The position numbers and the translations under genes were made by a program. Shown piece after piece: positions 8,006 to 16,753 of a stretch of DNA of 64,000 nucleotides. Origin of the DNA: JBKEBQ01 sp047973225 (GTDB lineage: Bacteria; Bacillota_I; Bacilli_A; Erysipelotrichales; Erysipelotrichaceae); the NCBI GenBank assembly GCA_047973225.1, contig JBKEBQ010000053.1, positions 1 through 64,000 of the forward strand. Direction: 5' to 3'. The notes under the pieces were generated by a model. It saw nothing but the letters and a program-made list of their open reading frames with translations, had not been told where the DNA came from and did no database searches. Within the stretch, counting starts at the first letter, position 1; every line of letters begins with the position of its first letter.

Positions 8006-8837
8006 TTTTGAAGATATCTTAAAACATAGTTTAGATTATGTAAAAGATGGTCTTGTGAAAGAGGCTGCACTTTATTCATTACGCAGTGGTGGCAAGCGAA
8101 TTCGACCACAATTGTTGTTTGCATGCTTAGAGGCTTATCATACCCCGCTTGAAAAGGGAATATATGCGGCGGTTGCTTTGGAGATGATACATACCTATTC
8201 TTTGATTCACGATGATTTGCCTGCCATGGACAATGATGATTTACGTAGAGGTGTTTTGACCTGTCATAAAAAGTATGGAGAAGATATTGCTATTTTGGCA
8301 GGTGATGCATTGTTAAGCGAAGCTTTTCATTATGCGAATAAAGCATCTTCTAAGGTTGTGATTTCCTCAAACATCGTGGAGGAATTTACCCAATGTGCAG
8401 GACTTCGTGGAATGATTTATGGTCAAGAATTGGATATTCAAAATCAAGGTAAGGATTTGACCTTGGAAGAATTAAAAAAAATTCATATATTTAAAACTGC
8501 AAAATTGATAAGTGTAGCATTTACGAGTGCATGTTATATAGCGGAACACAATCAAGATTTACAGACTTGGAATCTCATTAGTGAAAAATTAGGCTTATTG
8601 TTTCAAATTCAAGACGATATATTGGATATAACATCAAATGCAAAAATTTTGGGAAAACCCATTTATAGCGATGCCAAAAATAATAAAAAAACATATACGA
8701 ATATCGCAGGATTAGATATGTGTAAGGAAGAAATTCACTCGCTTTTTGATGAAATTATGGCACTATTGGATACCTTATTAATTGATAAAGAACCACTTGA
8801 AAAATTATTGCATACGATTTTAGCAAGAACATATTAG
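7992..8837 (+). CDS. ispA: short-chain polyprenyl (farnesyl) diphosphate synthase
   Basis: Condenses isopentenyl diphosphate with allylic diphosphates to make geranyl and farnesyl diphosphate. First aspartate-rich motif D74-D75-L-P-A-M-D80 with the two-residue insertion typical of bacterial farnesyl synthases, and a second motif QIQDDILD about 135 residues later; GGKRIRP is at 33-39. The start is uncertain: ATG at 7992 is used, ATG at 7983 would add three residues; neither has a strong ribosome site, consistent with coupling to xseB. It sits directly before dxs, an adjacency common in Bacillota. Confidence 0.9.
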   Translation: MNKIDFEDILKHSLDYVKDGLVKEAALYSLRSGGKRIRPQLLFACLEAYHTPLEKGIYAAVALEMIHTYSLIHDDLPAMDNDDLRRGVLTCHKKYGEDIAILAGDALLSEAFHYANKASSKVVISSNIVEEFTQCAGLRGMIYGQELDIQNQGKDLTLEELKKIHIFKTAKLISVAFTSACYIAEHNQDLQTWNLISEKLGLLFQIQDDILDITSNAKILGKPIYSDAKNNKKTYTNIAGLDMCKEEIHSLFDEIMALLDTLLIDKEPLEKLLHTILARTY

Positions 8838-8848
8838 GAGCACTACTT

Positions 8849-10711
8849 ATGAGCATACTTGATATCAAAGGACCAGAAGACATTAAAAATTTTAATATGC
8901 ATGAACTCAATGTTCTATGTGATGATATTCGCAGATTTTTGATTTCATCTTTATCAAAAACCGGAGGACATTTATCAAGTAATTTGGGCGTTGTGGAGTT
9001 GAGTGTTGCTCTTCATTATGTTTTCGATTCGCCGAGGGATAAATTAATTTTTGATGTTGGACATCAATCTTATACACATAAAATATTAACTGGTCGTGCT
9101 GCAAAATTTTCAACCTTGCGTCAATTCGGAGGACTTTCGGGTTTTCAAAAGCGTAGTGAGAGTATTCATGATGTTTGGGAAGCTGGACATTCTTCAACTT
9201 CGCTAAGTGCAGCTTTGGGGTTTAGTATTGCTCGTGATTTACGTCATCAAAAGTATCATGTTGTGCCAATTATTGGAGATGGTTCTTTGGCGAATGGCAT
9301 GTGCTTTGAAGCGATGAACCAAATTGGTATGGAAAAACGCAACATGATTGTAATTTTGAACGACAATGAAATGTCCATTTCAAAAAATGTAGGGGCAATG
9401 TCACAAGTATATACAAAATTACGTGCAAGCAATGGATATACAGGGCTGAAGAGAGATGTATCGTCGTTATTATCACACAATAAAGTAGGAGATAAAGTTT
9501 TAGGTTCAATGCGTATGCTAAAAAACAGTATCAAGCAAACGGTTGTCGATTTATCGTTTTTTGATGAATTTGGTATGGATTATATTGGGCCGATTGATGG
9601 ACATGATATGAAAGAACTCATACGTGTTTTAAATGTTGCAAAACAACACAAAGGACCAATTGTTGTCCATGTAATTACAAAAAAAGGAAAAGGATTTTCA
9701 TTTGCGGAGCAAGATATAAGTGGAGCATGGCATGGAGTTGGAAAATTCGATGTGAAAACAGGAAAGTCGTTAAGTACGATTCCATTTAACCACTTGAGTT
9801 GGAGTAGTGTTATTTCGAATACGTTGATTGATTTAGCAAAACAAGATGAAAATATCGTCGCAATAACACCAGCGATGAGCGCTGGCTCAAAATTAGATGA
9901 ATTTGCGAAACAATTTCCTGAACGCTTTTTTGATTGTGGAATTGCGGAAGAACATGCAATGACGCTTGCAGGTTCTTTATCACTGAATCGATTAAAACCT
10001 TTTATTAGTATTTATTCATCTTTTTTACAACGTGCCTATGATCAAGTACATCATGATGTAGCTAGAATGCATTTACCTTTGGTAATTTCCGTGGATCGCG
10101 CAGGGCTGGTGGGTGAAGATGGAGCTACGCATCACGGGGTCTTTGATATTAGTGCTTTTCGCTCTATCCCTAATGTGGTGATTGCCCAACCCAAAGATGC
10201 CAGTGAAGCGCAAAACCTACTATACTGTGCATTCCAACAGCAGGATTGTTTTATGTTGAGAATCCCTCGTGGAAATGTTGTATATAAAAAGAATGAACGA
10301 TACGATTCGATTTTGATTGGTTCATGGACTACCTGGAAACAATGTGAAGATATCCAAGCTTATGTAATTTGTTATGGGGCAGACGTGGATCGTATTATTC
10401 AAAAAGCAAGGGTAAATGATATTGCGATTTGTGTGGTGAATGCACGTTTTATCAAACCATTGGATACTCGATGTTTGGATACCATTTTAACCTCAAAGCT
10501 TCCATGTATTGTATATGAAGGTGACATGTTAAGTGGAGGACTTTCAAGTTCTATCTTGGAATATAATAATGATCAAGCGTATAATAAACATATTATTCGT
10601 ATTGGAATAGCAGATCATTTTGTTGTGCATGGATCTATGCCTCAACTTCGTAAAAAAGAAAAAATCGATATCAATTATCTTTTTGAAGTAATTCTTAAGG
10701 AAATAGAATAA
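8849..10711 (+). CDS. dxs: 1-deoxy-D-xylulose-5-phosphate synthase
   Basis: Thiamine-diphosphate enzyme that joins pyruvate and glyceraldehyde 3-phosphate, the first step of the non-mevalonate isoprenoid pathway. The cofactor motif starts at IIGDGSLANGMCFEAMN, the catalytic glutamate lies in DCGIAEEHAM, and the pyrimidine and C-terminal transketolase domains follow. Length 620 residues is normal. AGGAG precedes the start. With ispA, ispG and ispH in this window, four genes of the pathway are present. Confidence 0.95.
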   Translation: MSILDIKGPEDIKNFNMHELNVLCDDIRRFLISSLSKTGGHLSSNLGVVELSVALHYVFDSPRDKLIFDVGHQSYTHKILTGRAAKFSTLRQFGGLSGFQKRSESIHDVWEAGHSSTSLSAALGFSIARDLRHQKYHVVPIIGDGSLANGMCFEAMNQIGMEKRNMIVILNDNEMSISKNVGAMSQVYTKLRASNGYTGLKRDVSSLLSHNKVGDKVLGSMRMLKNSIKQTVVDLSFFDEFGMDYIGPIDGHDMKELIRVLNVAKQHKGPIVVHVITKKGKGFSFAEQDISGAWHGVGKFDVKTGKSLSTIPFNHLSWSSVISNTLIDLAKQDENIVAITPAMSAGSKLDEFAKQFPERFFDCGIAEEHAMTLAGSLSLNRLKPFISIYSSFLQRAYDQVHHDVARMHLPLVISVDRAGLVGEDGATHHGVFDISAFRSIPNVVIAQPKDASEAQNLLYCAFQQQDCFMLRIPRGNVVYKKNERYDSILIGSWTTWKQCEDIQAYVICYGADVDRIIQKARVNDIAICVVNARFIKPLDTRCLDTILTSKLPCIVYEGDMLSGGLSSSILEYNNDQAYNKHIIRIGIADHFVVHGSMPQLRKKEKIDINYLFEVILKEIE

Positions 10712-10751
10712 TTAAACGTGAATAGCATATAAAGATTTTAAGGAGATGTTT

Positions 10752-12392
10752 ATGATTCGAAATATATTTGTTAAAAATTTTGTTTTAATTGATGAATTAT
10801 CTTTGGATTTCAACGCTTCCTTTTCTTCGTTCACAGGAGAAACTGGAGCAGGGAAATCACTTTTTATTGATGCTTTATCAATTCTTTGCGGGGCAAGATC
10901 ATCCACTGCTTTTATTCAACATGGTTGTGATAAAGCACTTGTTGAAGCAAGTTTTATTTTAACAAAAGAGCATCCCTCAAGATTGTTATTAGAAGAGGGT
11001 GGATACACATTAGAAGAAGATATATTGATTGTATCAAAAGAATTTGCAAGAGATGGGAAAAGTATTGCTAGAATCAATCAACGCCAAACAAGTGCATCAT
11101 TTTTAAAAAAGATAATGCGTGGTATTGTTGATATTCATTCTCAACACGACTCACAATATTTATTGAATGTGAAATCGCATTTACAATTGTTGGATGAATA
11201 TCTTTGCAAACCAACATTATTACAGGAAATAAAGCAACGATATAATGAATACAAGGCAAAGGAAAAAAAACTGCAAAAAACATTACAAGAAGAATTTAAC
11301 CAAGATGATTTAGATTACTATGAATTTCAGCTTCAGGAGATTGAACAATTGCATCTGCAGGAATGTGAAATCGAGAATTTAGAAAAAAAACAAAAAGAAA
11401 TGAAATCGTTTGCGAAGCTTTCTAACAAGTTACAAGAGATTACATACTTGTTTCAACAGGTGCAACAAGAGAAACTTTTTGAGATTAGTAAACAGCTTGA
11501 AGACATAGATATTTCAGAACTTCAGAAAGTGAAAACAGAAATATTGAATGCATATTATGCAATTGATGAACAAAAGGATAATTGTATGTCTTTTGTTGAT
11601 GGGTTTGAGTACGATGAACAAGCGTATAACGAAATCCAATCACGCATTTATGAAATTCAAAAAGTGATTAGAAAGCACGGTAATACCTTTGATGATATGA
11701 TTGAGAAACAAAAAGAATTGCAACAAAAGATTCATGCAATTCATAATCGTGAAGCTTTCATTCAAAATGCACAAACAGAAATTGAACATGCACGAAAAAT
11801 GTACTATGAAAAAGCACAAGTACTCTCATCACTACGAAAACAAGCTGCTCTTTCGCTTGCGGAAGCGATCGAAAAAGAGTTAGTCGATTTATATTTGCAG
11901 GATGTTTGTTTCTCGGTGCGTTTTGAAGAAGCTGAAAATGCTGATGGAATTGATAAAATAGAATTTTATATCGCCATGAACAAAGGTGATGTTATGCGTC
12001 CATTGACCAAAGTAATTTCGGGTGGAGAACTATCACGCTTAATGCTTGGATTAAAGACAATTTTCCATAAATTACAAAATATTCAATTGCTAGTTTTCGA
12101 TGAAATTGATAGTGGAGTCAGCGGTAAGGTAGCATATGCAATTGGTAAAAAAATGCATAAGATAGCAAACAATAATCAAGTGTTTGCGATTACACATCTT
12201 GCCAGTGTAGCAGCTTGGGGAGATTATCAATACGTTGTTGAAAAAAATGTTATTCATGATCATACAATGACCCATATTAAAGTATTGAATGAAGATGAAC
12301 GCATTTGCGAATTGGCAAAAATTTCTAGTAATTCAACAAGTGAACAAGCCTTAATTGCCGCCAAAGAATTATTATATTCATGTCGGCAATAG
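10752..12392 (+). CDS. recN: DNA repair protein RecN
   Basis: SMC-like ATPase acting at double-strand breaks. Walker A GETGAGKS near residue 33, two long coiled-coil arms through the middle (QEIKQRYNEYKAKEKKLQ onward), signature ISGGELSRLMLGLK and Walker B LLVFDEIDSGVSG. I placed the start at 10752 because AGGAG is six bases upstream; the ATG at 10746 touches that site. The tlyA and ahrC/argR genes that often lie between dxs and recN are absent. Confidence 0.94.
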   Translation: MIRNIFVKNFVLIDELSLDFNASFSSFTGETGAGKSLFIDALSILCGARSSTAFIQHGCDKALVEASFILTKEHPSRLLLEEGGYTLEEDILIVSKEFARDGKSIARINQRQTSASFLKKIMRGIVDIHSQHDSQYLLNVKSHLQLLDEYLCKPTLLQEIKQRYNEYKAKEKKLQKTLQEEFNQDDLDYYEFQLQEIEQLHLQECEIENLEKKQKEMKSFAKLSNKLQEITYLFQQVQQEKLFEISKQLEDIDISELQKVKTEILNAYYAIDEQKDNCMSFVDGFEYDEQAYNEIQSRIYEIQKVIRKHGNTFDDMIEKQKELQQKIHAIHNREAFIQNAQTEIEHARKMYYEKAQVLSSLRKQAALSLAEAIEKELVDLYLQDVCFSVRFEEAENADGIDKIEFYIAMNKGDVMRPLTKVISGGELSRLMLGLKTIFHKLQNIQLLVFDEIDSGVSGKVAYAIGKKMHKIANNNQVFAITHLASVAAWGDYQYVVEKNVIHDHTMTHIKVLNEDERICELAKISSNSTSEQALIAAKELLYSCRQ

Positions 12393-12438
12393 CCATCTAA
12401 GATATTTATTTGTATAGAACAGGAGGCACACGTAGTTT

Positions 12439-13605
12439 ATGGGAAAAGTAATTTTTCATATTGATTTGAATGCGTATTTTGCCAGTGCGGAAATATTACG
12501 TAATAGTGCCTTAGAAGGGCAGGCAGTAGTCGTTGGAGGATTATCCAAACGCAGTGTTGTGTGTACAGCATCATATGAAGCACGTGCATATGGGGTTCGC
12601 TCAGCGATGCCTCTATATGAAGCATTAAAATTATGCCCTGACCTCATTATTGTAGAAGGAGACATGGCATATTATAAACGAATTTCAAAGCAATTTTTTA
12701 ATTTTATAAGAACATATTCACCATTTCTTGAAATTGCGAGTATTGATGAGTGTTATGTGGATATGAGTGAAGTGATCAAGCACTATAAAAGACCTTTAGA
12801 TTTAGCATGGGAAATTCAACAAAACTTAAAATATAAATTAAATTTAAAATGCAGTATTGGCATTGCACCCAATCGTTTTTTAGCTAAGATGGCATCAGAT
12901 CGCTATAAACCTATGGGTATTTTTGTGTTACGCAAGCAAGAAATTCAAACAAAATTATGGCCATTAGATATAAAGGAAATGTTTGGTATTGGAAAAAAAA
13001 CAGCCCCTATTTTAATCGCCCAAGGAATTACAACGATTGGTGAATTGGCAAATCCTGACAATGAAGCAAAGGCTCGCACAATTTTAGGAAAAAAAGCATA
13101 TGTAGCGATTGAACATGCACGTGGAAATGGATCAGATGAAATTCACTTTTCTCATACAATTCAATCAATGTCACAATCAACAACAATAAATCATGATGTC
13201 GAAGATTATGGTGAGATATGTCAAATACTTAAAAAATTGTCAATTTCATTAGCCAATCGCGCGAAAAAAGCAGAAGTTAGTGGCCGTTTGATATCCATAT
13301 CGATACGCTATCATACTTTCCGCACAATTGTGAGATCAATATCCCTACATCAATTTGTAAACGATAGTGAGGTGTTATATGAACAAGCCTTATCCATGTT
13401 TGATGAGCATGGCGAAGAAATCCCAATTCGGCATCTTGGTATTTCTTTGGGAACATTGAATTCCGATAAAAATCGTATTGATCAGTTGTCATTATTTCAA
13501 AAAGCTCCCAAACAAGCTGATATAGTAGATACATTAAATAACGAAATAGTAGGGGAGAATAAATTGATGTATGCTTCTGCATTGCTGAAGGAGAAAGATT
13601 CATGA
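12439..13605 (+). CDS. dinB: DNA polymerase IV (Y family)
   Basis: Translesion DNA polymerase. N-terminal HIDLNAYFASAE holds the first metal-binding aspartate and SIDECYVDMS the second acidic pair. A helix-hairpin-helix region (MFGIGKKTAPILIAQGI) and a little-finger domain follow. Length 388 aa is normal. No C-terminal clamp-binding motif is obvious except QLSLF near residue 361, which fits the QLxLF beta-clamp motif. The end overlaps the xer start by 4 bp. Confidence 0.94.
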   Translation: MGKVIFHIDLNAYFASAEILRNSALEGQAVVVGGLSKRSVVCTASYEARAYGVRSAMPLYEALKLCPDLIIVEGDMAYYKRISKQFFNFIRTYSPFLEIASIDECYVDMSEVIKHYKRPLDLAWEIQQNLKYKLNLKCSIGIAPNRFLAKMASDRYKPMGIFVLRKQEIQTKLWPLDIKEMFGIGKKTAPILIAQGITTIGELANPDNEAKARTILGKKAYVAIEHARGNGSDEIHFSHTIQSMSQSTTINHDVEDYGEICQILKKLSISLANRAKKAEVSGRLISISIRYHTFRTIVRSISLHQFVNDSEVLYEQALSMFDEHGEEIPIRHLGISLGTLNSDKNRIDQLSLFQKAPKQADIVDTLNNEIVGENKLMYASALLKEKDS

Positions 13606-14513
13606 ATATGCTACTACGAGAAGCAATAGAAGATTATATGCACTATATTAGTGTCATTAATCAAAAATCACTATCAACAATTAAAAGTTATAAACAAGAC
13701 TTAGTGCAGTATGAACGATATTTACAAGAATATGGAACACATGATGTGAATGAAATCACAAGTGATATTATTGAATGCTTTTTACAACAGCAATCTTTAC
13801 AAAAGAGTAGCAATTCTTTGAATCACATGAGTGTTTCTATTCGTAATTTTCATAATTATTTGTCTTATAGATATGATTACATTCAAAATCCAGCGCTTCA
13901 TCTGCGCTTACGCAAACATGGAAAAAAATTACCGATCTTTATGAATGAACATGATATGAAAATCTTTTTAAGCTCCTTTGATGAGATGAATGAGCAGGAT
14001 ATATATCATCATTGCATCGTTGAACTTATGTATGGTTGTGGAATGCGTGTGAGTGAAGTATGTAATTTAAAAATGAACCAGTTACATCTTAAACAAGGTT
14101 TTGTGCGCTGTATTGGTAAAGGTAACAAGGAACGTATGATTCCGATTCATGACATTGCAGGTGAATTGATACACATGTATTTAGAAACCATACGTTCGGT
14201 ATGGAATATAAAGAAACTGCCATTTGTATTTATAAATAAACGTGGTAATGTATTGAACAGACAATATGTACATATGTTAATCAAACAAAAATTAAAAGAA
14301 TTGGATCTAGATGATCATATTTCTGCACATAGCTTTCGTCATAGCTTTGCTACACATTTATTGAATGGTGGTGCAGATTTACGTAGTGTACAAGAACTTC
14401 TAGGTCATAGTGATATTGGTACAACACAAATATATACGCATATCCAAACTGCACGATTGAAGGAAGTGTATAAACAATCGCACCCACGTGGAAAGAAAAA
14501 AAGCAAAACGTAA
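13602..14513 (+). CDS. xerD: tyrosine recombinase XerD/XerC
   Basis: Site-specific recombinase that resolves chromosome dimers. All catalytic residues are visible: Arg149 (GCGMRVSE), Lys173, His243 and Arg246 (HSFRHSFATHLL), His269 (LGHSDIGTT) and Tyr278 as nucleophile. The N-terminal SAM-like core-binding domain spans ~1-95. The ending RLKEVYKQSHPRG resembles XerD more than XerC, but the two are hard to tell apart. AAGGAG precedes the start, which overlaps dinB. A dif-like site lies 30 bp after its stop. It is the only Xer gene in the window. Confidence 0.88.
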   Translation: MNMLLREAIEDYMHYISVINQKSLSTIKSYKQDLVQYERYLQEYGTHDVNEITSDIIECFLQQQSLQKSSNSLNHMSVSIRNFHNYLSYRYDYIQNPALHLRLRKHGKKLPIFMNEHDMKIFLSSFDEMNEQDIYHHCIVELMYGCGMRVSEVCNLKMNQLHLKQGFVRCIGKGNKERMIPIHDIAGELIHMYLETIRSVWNIKKLPFVFINKRGNVLNRQYVHMLIKQKLKELDLDDHISAHSFRHSFATHLLNGGADLRSVQELLGHSDIGTTQIYTHIQTARLKEVYKQSHPRGKKKSKT

Positions 14514-14542
14514 TCACTTTATTGCTTATTTTGATCATATTT

Positions 14543-14570
14543 AAATTACATAATATACATTATGCGAAGT
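14543..14570. other. dif: dif-like chromosome dimer resolution site
   Basis: Read on the minus strand, this 28-mer has an 11-bp arm ACTTCGCATAA, a 6-bp centre TGTATA and an 11-bp arm TTATGTAATTT. As I remember the E. coli dif sequence, the inner 19 bases CGCATAATGTATATTATGT are identical to it, and about 22 of 28 bases agree with both the E. coli and Bacillus subtilis sites. It lies 30 bp behind a Xer recombinase gene, at the point where gene orientation changes from plus to minus. It also forms the core of a larger imperfect inverted repeat that runs to ~14582. Confidence 0.85.
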
Positions 14571-14592
14571 AATATGTTATGTACGTTTTTTA
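14548..14592 (+). terminator. possible xer terminator overlapping dif
   Basis: ACATAA at 14548 and TTATGT at 14577 close an imperfect hairpin, followed by ACG and a T6 run. The palindromic dif arms supply part of the stem, so transcription of xer may end within or just after dif. Confidence 0.35.
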
Positions 14593-14606
14593 CACAATCG
14601 CTCCCT

Positions 14607-14653
14607 GAAATATAAAAAAACTACATATAGTACATGTAGTTTTTTTATATTTC
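14607..14653. terminator. strong bidirectional terminator between xer and HU
   Basis: A perfect 20-bp inverted repeat (14607-14626 with 14634-14653) around a 7-nt loop, with A7 and T7 tracts on the two sides. It separates the converging xer and HU genes and would stop transcription from either side. Confidence 0.8.
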
Positions 14654-14665
14654 TTCACTGTGAAA

Positions 14666-14947
14666 TTACTTAACTGCGTCTTTGAATGCTTTTGCAGCTT
14701 TGAATTTTGGTGCTTTAGAAGCAGCAATTTGAATTTTTTCACCTGTTGATGGGTTAACACCCGTACGAGCAGCTCTGTTTGTAATCTCAAATTTTCCAAA
14801 ACCTGCGATGTCCGCTTTTCCACCTTTAGCAACAATAGATGTAATTTCTTCAAATACTGTTTCTACAGCAACGGTAGCATCTTTTTTTGTCATTTCTAAT
14901 TTTTCTGCGATAGCTTCTGCTAACAATTTTTTGTTCAATGTTTCCAT
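14666..14947 (-). CDS. hup: HU-family DNA-binding protein
   Basis: Nucleoid protein of 93 residues that binds and bends DNA as a dimer. GFGKF at 49-53 and the arm RTGVNPSTGE at 61-70 are diagnostic. The start at 14947 follows GGAGG; an in-frame ATG at 14971 lies upstream of that ribosome site and is rejected. It has its own promoter and a strong terminator, so it is probably a single-gene, highly expressed unit. Placement near gpsA and der matches other Bacillota. Confidence 0.95.
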   Translation of the reverse strand: METLNKKLLAEAIAEKLEMTKKDATVAVETVFEEITSIVAKGGKADIAGFGKFEITNRAARTGVNPSTGEKIQIAASKAPKFKAAKAFKDAVK

Positions 14948-14979
14948 AATATAAATTACCTCCGTAAACATCTATTGTT

Positions 14980-15008
14980 ATTATAGTATGTGCGCACGGA
15001 AAAGGCAA
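14980..15008 (-). promoter_or_regulatory. promoter of the HU gene
   Basis: On the minus strand TTGCCT (15003-15008) and a perfect TATAAT (14980-14985) are separated by 17 bp, about 33 bp before the HU start codon. Confidence 0.7.
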
Positions 15009-15032
15009 GAAAAAAAGGCTTAATACCTTAAT

Positions 15033-15743
15033 TTATCTTATTTTTAATATATTGTGTATAACATTTTCAGCAAGCATGAGACCCGCAATATTAACAACAT
15101 AACAAATACTACCTGGGACTTCCCTCTTTTCACTGGTTTCTGTACTTTTAAGCGGTTTTAAAGGCTTTAAGGGCGAATATAGTACTTCTACCTTGTGAAT
15201 AGATCGTTTCTTTAATTCATGGCGCATCACCTTCGCTAAAGGACAATAAGACGTCTTTTCAATCGTTGTGATACACAATCCATCAGAAACAAGTTTATTC
15301 CCAATGCCCATGCAACTGATTAAAGGAATATCTAGAGCATGACATTTTTCAATTAACAATAATTTGGCACTGATCGTATCAATGGCATCGACAACATAAT
15401 CAAAAGCATGAAAATCAATAGTATGAATTGTTTCTTTATCTAAAAAAGTCGCAAGTGCATGTATTTTTATAGCTGGATTAATTTCCAGAAGACGAGTTTT
15501 CATCACTTCCACCTTGCTTTTACCAATTGTCGAGTGTAAAGCAATAATTTGACGATTGAGATTGGTTAAAGAAACTATATCGTGATCCACAATTGTGATT
15601 TCGCCAATCCCTGTACGAGCCAAGGCTTCAATGCAATTACCACCCACTCCACCAACACCAAAGATTGCAACATGCTGCTTTTGTAGATGATCAAGGTTTG
15701 TTTTTCCAACCAGCAATTCTGTTCTCGAAAAAATAGAAAGCAT
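15033..15743 (-). CDS. tcdA: tRNA threonylcarbamoyladenosine dehydratase
   Basis: An E1-like ThiF/MoeB-fold enzyme that uses ATP to cyclise the t6A37 side chain of tRNA. The nucleotide-binding motif IFGVGGVGGNCIEALARTG starts near residue 28, and DHDIVSLTNLNRQ is the adenylation-site motif. Length 236 aa matches YgdL/YrvM. A cysteine lies in ISCMGIGNK. In B. subtilis the homologue is beside aspS and the 6S gene; here it has moved next to gpsA. Confidence 0.88.
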   Translation of the reverse strand: MLSIFSRTELLVGKTNLDHLQKQHVAIFGVGGVGGNCIEALARTGIGEITIVDHDIVSLTNLNRQIIALHSTIGKSKVEVMKTRLLEINPAIKIHALATFLDKETIHTIDFHAFDYVVDAIDTISAKLLLIEKCHALDIPLISCMGIGNKLVSDGLCITTIEKTSYCPLAKVMRHELKKRSIHKVEVLYSPLKPLKPLKSTETSEKREVPGSICYVVNIAGLMLAENVIHNILKIR

Positions 15744-15749
15744 AGATAA

Positions 15750-16748
15750 TTACTCTAATTCTGGCTTCAAATCACGAAGCATTAAATCAAGTGCACTTTG
15801 TCGTGGTTCTTTTCCTTCATACATGACCATATAGATTTCATTAATAATGGGCATCTCAATCTTCATTTCCCTAGCGATTTCATGAATTACCTTGCTGGTA
15901 CGAACCCCTTCCACCGTTTTTTTATTGGTATCCCAAAAAATCGTAGAAGTATTTGCTTTTCCTATTTCATATCCTGCTTGAAAATTTCGAGAGTGAATAC
16001 TTGTACAAGTAACGATCAAATCACCAATTCCAGTCAACCCCATAAAAGTTTCTTGTTTTCCGCCACTCGCAATCCCGAAACGAATCATTTCTGCCAAACC
16101 ACGAGTGATAAGGGCTGCTCTTGTATTATCACCATACCCCAACCCACTTAATACGCCGCTTGCAACGGCAATGGCATTTTTTATTGCAACACCAAGCTCG
16201 CTACCGACTTCATCATCACCTGTATAAACGCGAAAATAGGAATTTGAGAAATGTTCTTGAACATAAACAGCGTCTTTTTGAGATTGCGAAACAGCGACCA
16301 CGGTCGTTAAAAGTCGACGTACTACTTCTTCAGCATGAGAAGGACCAATCAATGATACAACACTACTTAGTTTATGAGTAGGAATTGTTTCACGGATAAC
16401 CTGAGACATTCGCTCATTTGTCTCTGGGTGAAAACCTTTAGACGTATTTATCACAATTGTTTTTTTGTGCAAGTATGGCAATATTTGCTTACAAACACTT
16501 TCAATTGCGATCGTTGGCACGCTCAATACCACAACATCACAATTTTCAACACAGGATAAGTCTGTAGTTGCCTTAATTTTTTTATTCAGCACTACATCTT
16601 TAAAGAACAATGTATTTTTATGATGAAGATTAATATCATTGATTTGCTCCTCAGAAATGCCCCAAATACGAACTTCATGACCATTGTCGCTTAATACTTG
16701 TGCAATTCCTGTTCCCCAACTACCACTTCCTAAAATCGTAACTTTCAT
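15750..16748 (-). CDS. gpsA: NAD(P)-dependent glycerol-3-phosphate dehydrogenase
   Basis: Reduces dihydroxyacetone phosphate to sn-glycerol 3-phosphate for phospholipid synthesis. N-terminal Rossmann motif GSGSWGTGIAQVL at 7-19, substrate-site segments SLIGPSHAEEV and the catalytic lysine in GVAIKNAIAVASG are visible. Normal length (332). AAAGG lies before the start. It is close behind der (5 bp). Confidence 0.95.
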   Translation of the reverse strand: MKVTILGSGSWGTGIAQVLSDNGHEVRIWGISEEQINDINLHHKNTLFFKDVVLNKKIKATTDLSCVENCDVVVLSVPTIAIESVCKQILPYLHKKTIVINTSKGFHPETNERMSQVIRETIPTHKLSSVVSLIGPSHAEEVVRRLLTTVVAVSQSQKDAVYVQEHFSNSYFRVYTGDDEVGSELGVAIKNAIAVASGVLSGLGYGDNTRAALITRGLAEMIRFGIASGGKQETFMGLTGIGDLIVTCTSIHSRNFQAGYEIGKANTSTIFWDTNKKTVEGVRTSKVIHEIAREMKIEMPIINEIYMVMYEGKEPRQSALDLMLRDLKPELE

Positions 16749-16753
16749 AATGA

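Noticed and set aside
2506..8837. Mollicutes-type reading of TGA as Trp
   Set aside because: Several well-supported genes end at TGA at the family-expected length and Trp is TGG throughout.
9256..9534. Minus-strand ORF of ~92 codons within dxs
   Set aside because: Antisense shadow of the Dxs catalytic domain; no independent support.
16121..16381. Plus-strand ORF rich in His and Arg within gpsA
   Set aside because: Composition is typical of a reverse-frame shadow; gpsA is complete on the other strand.
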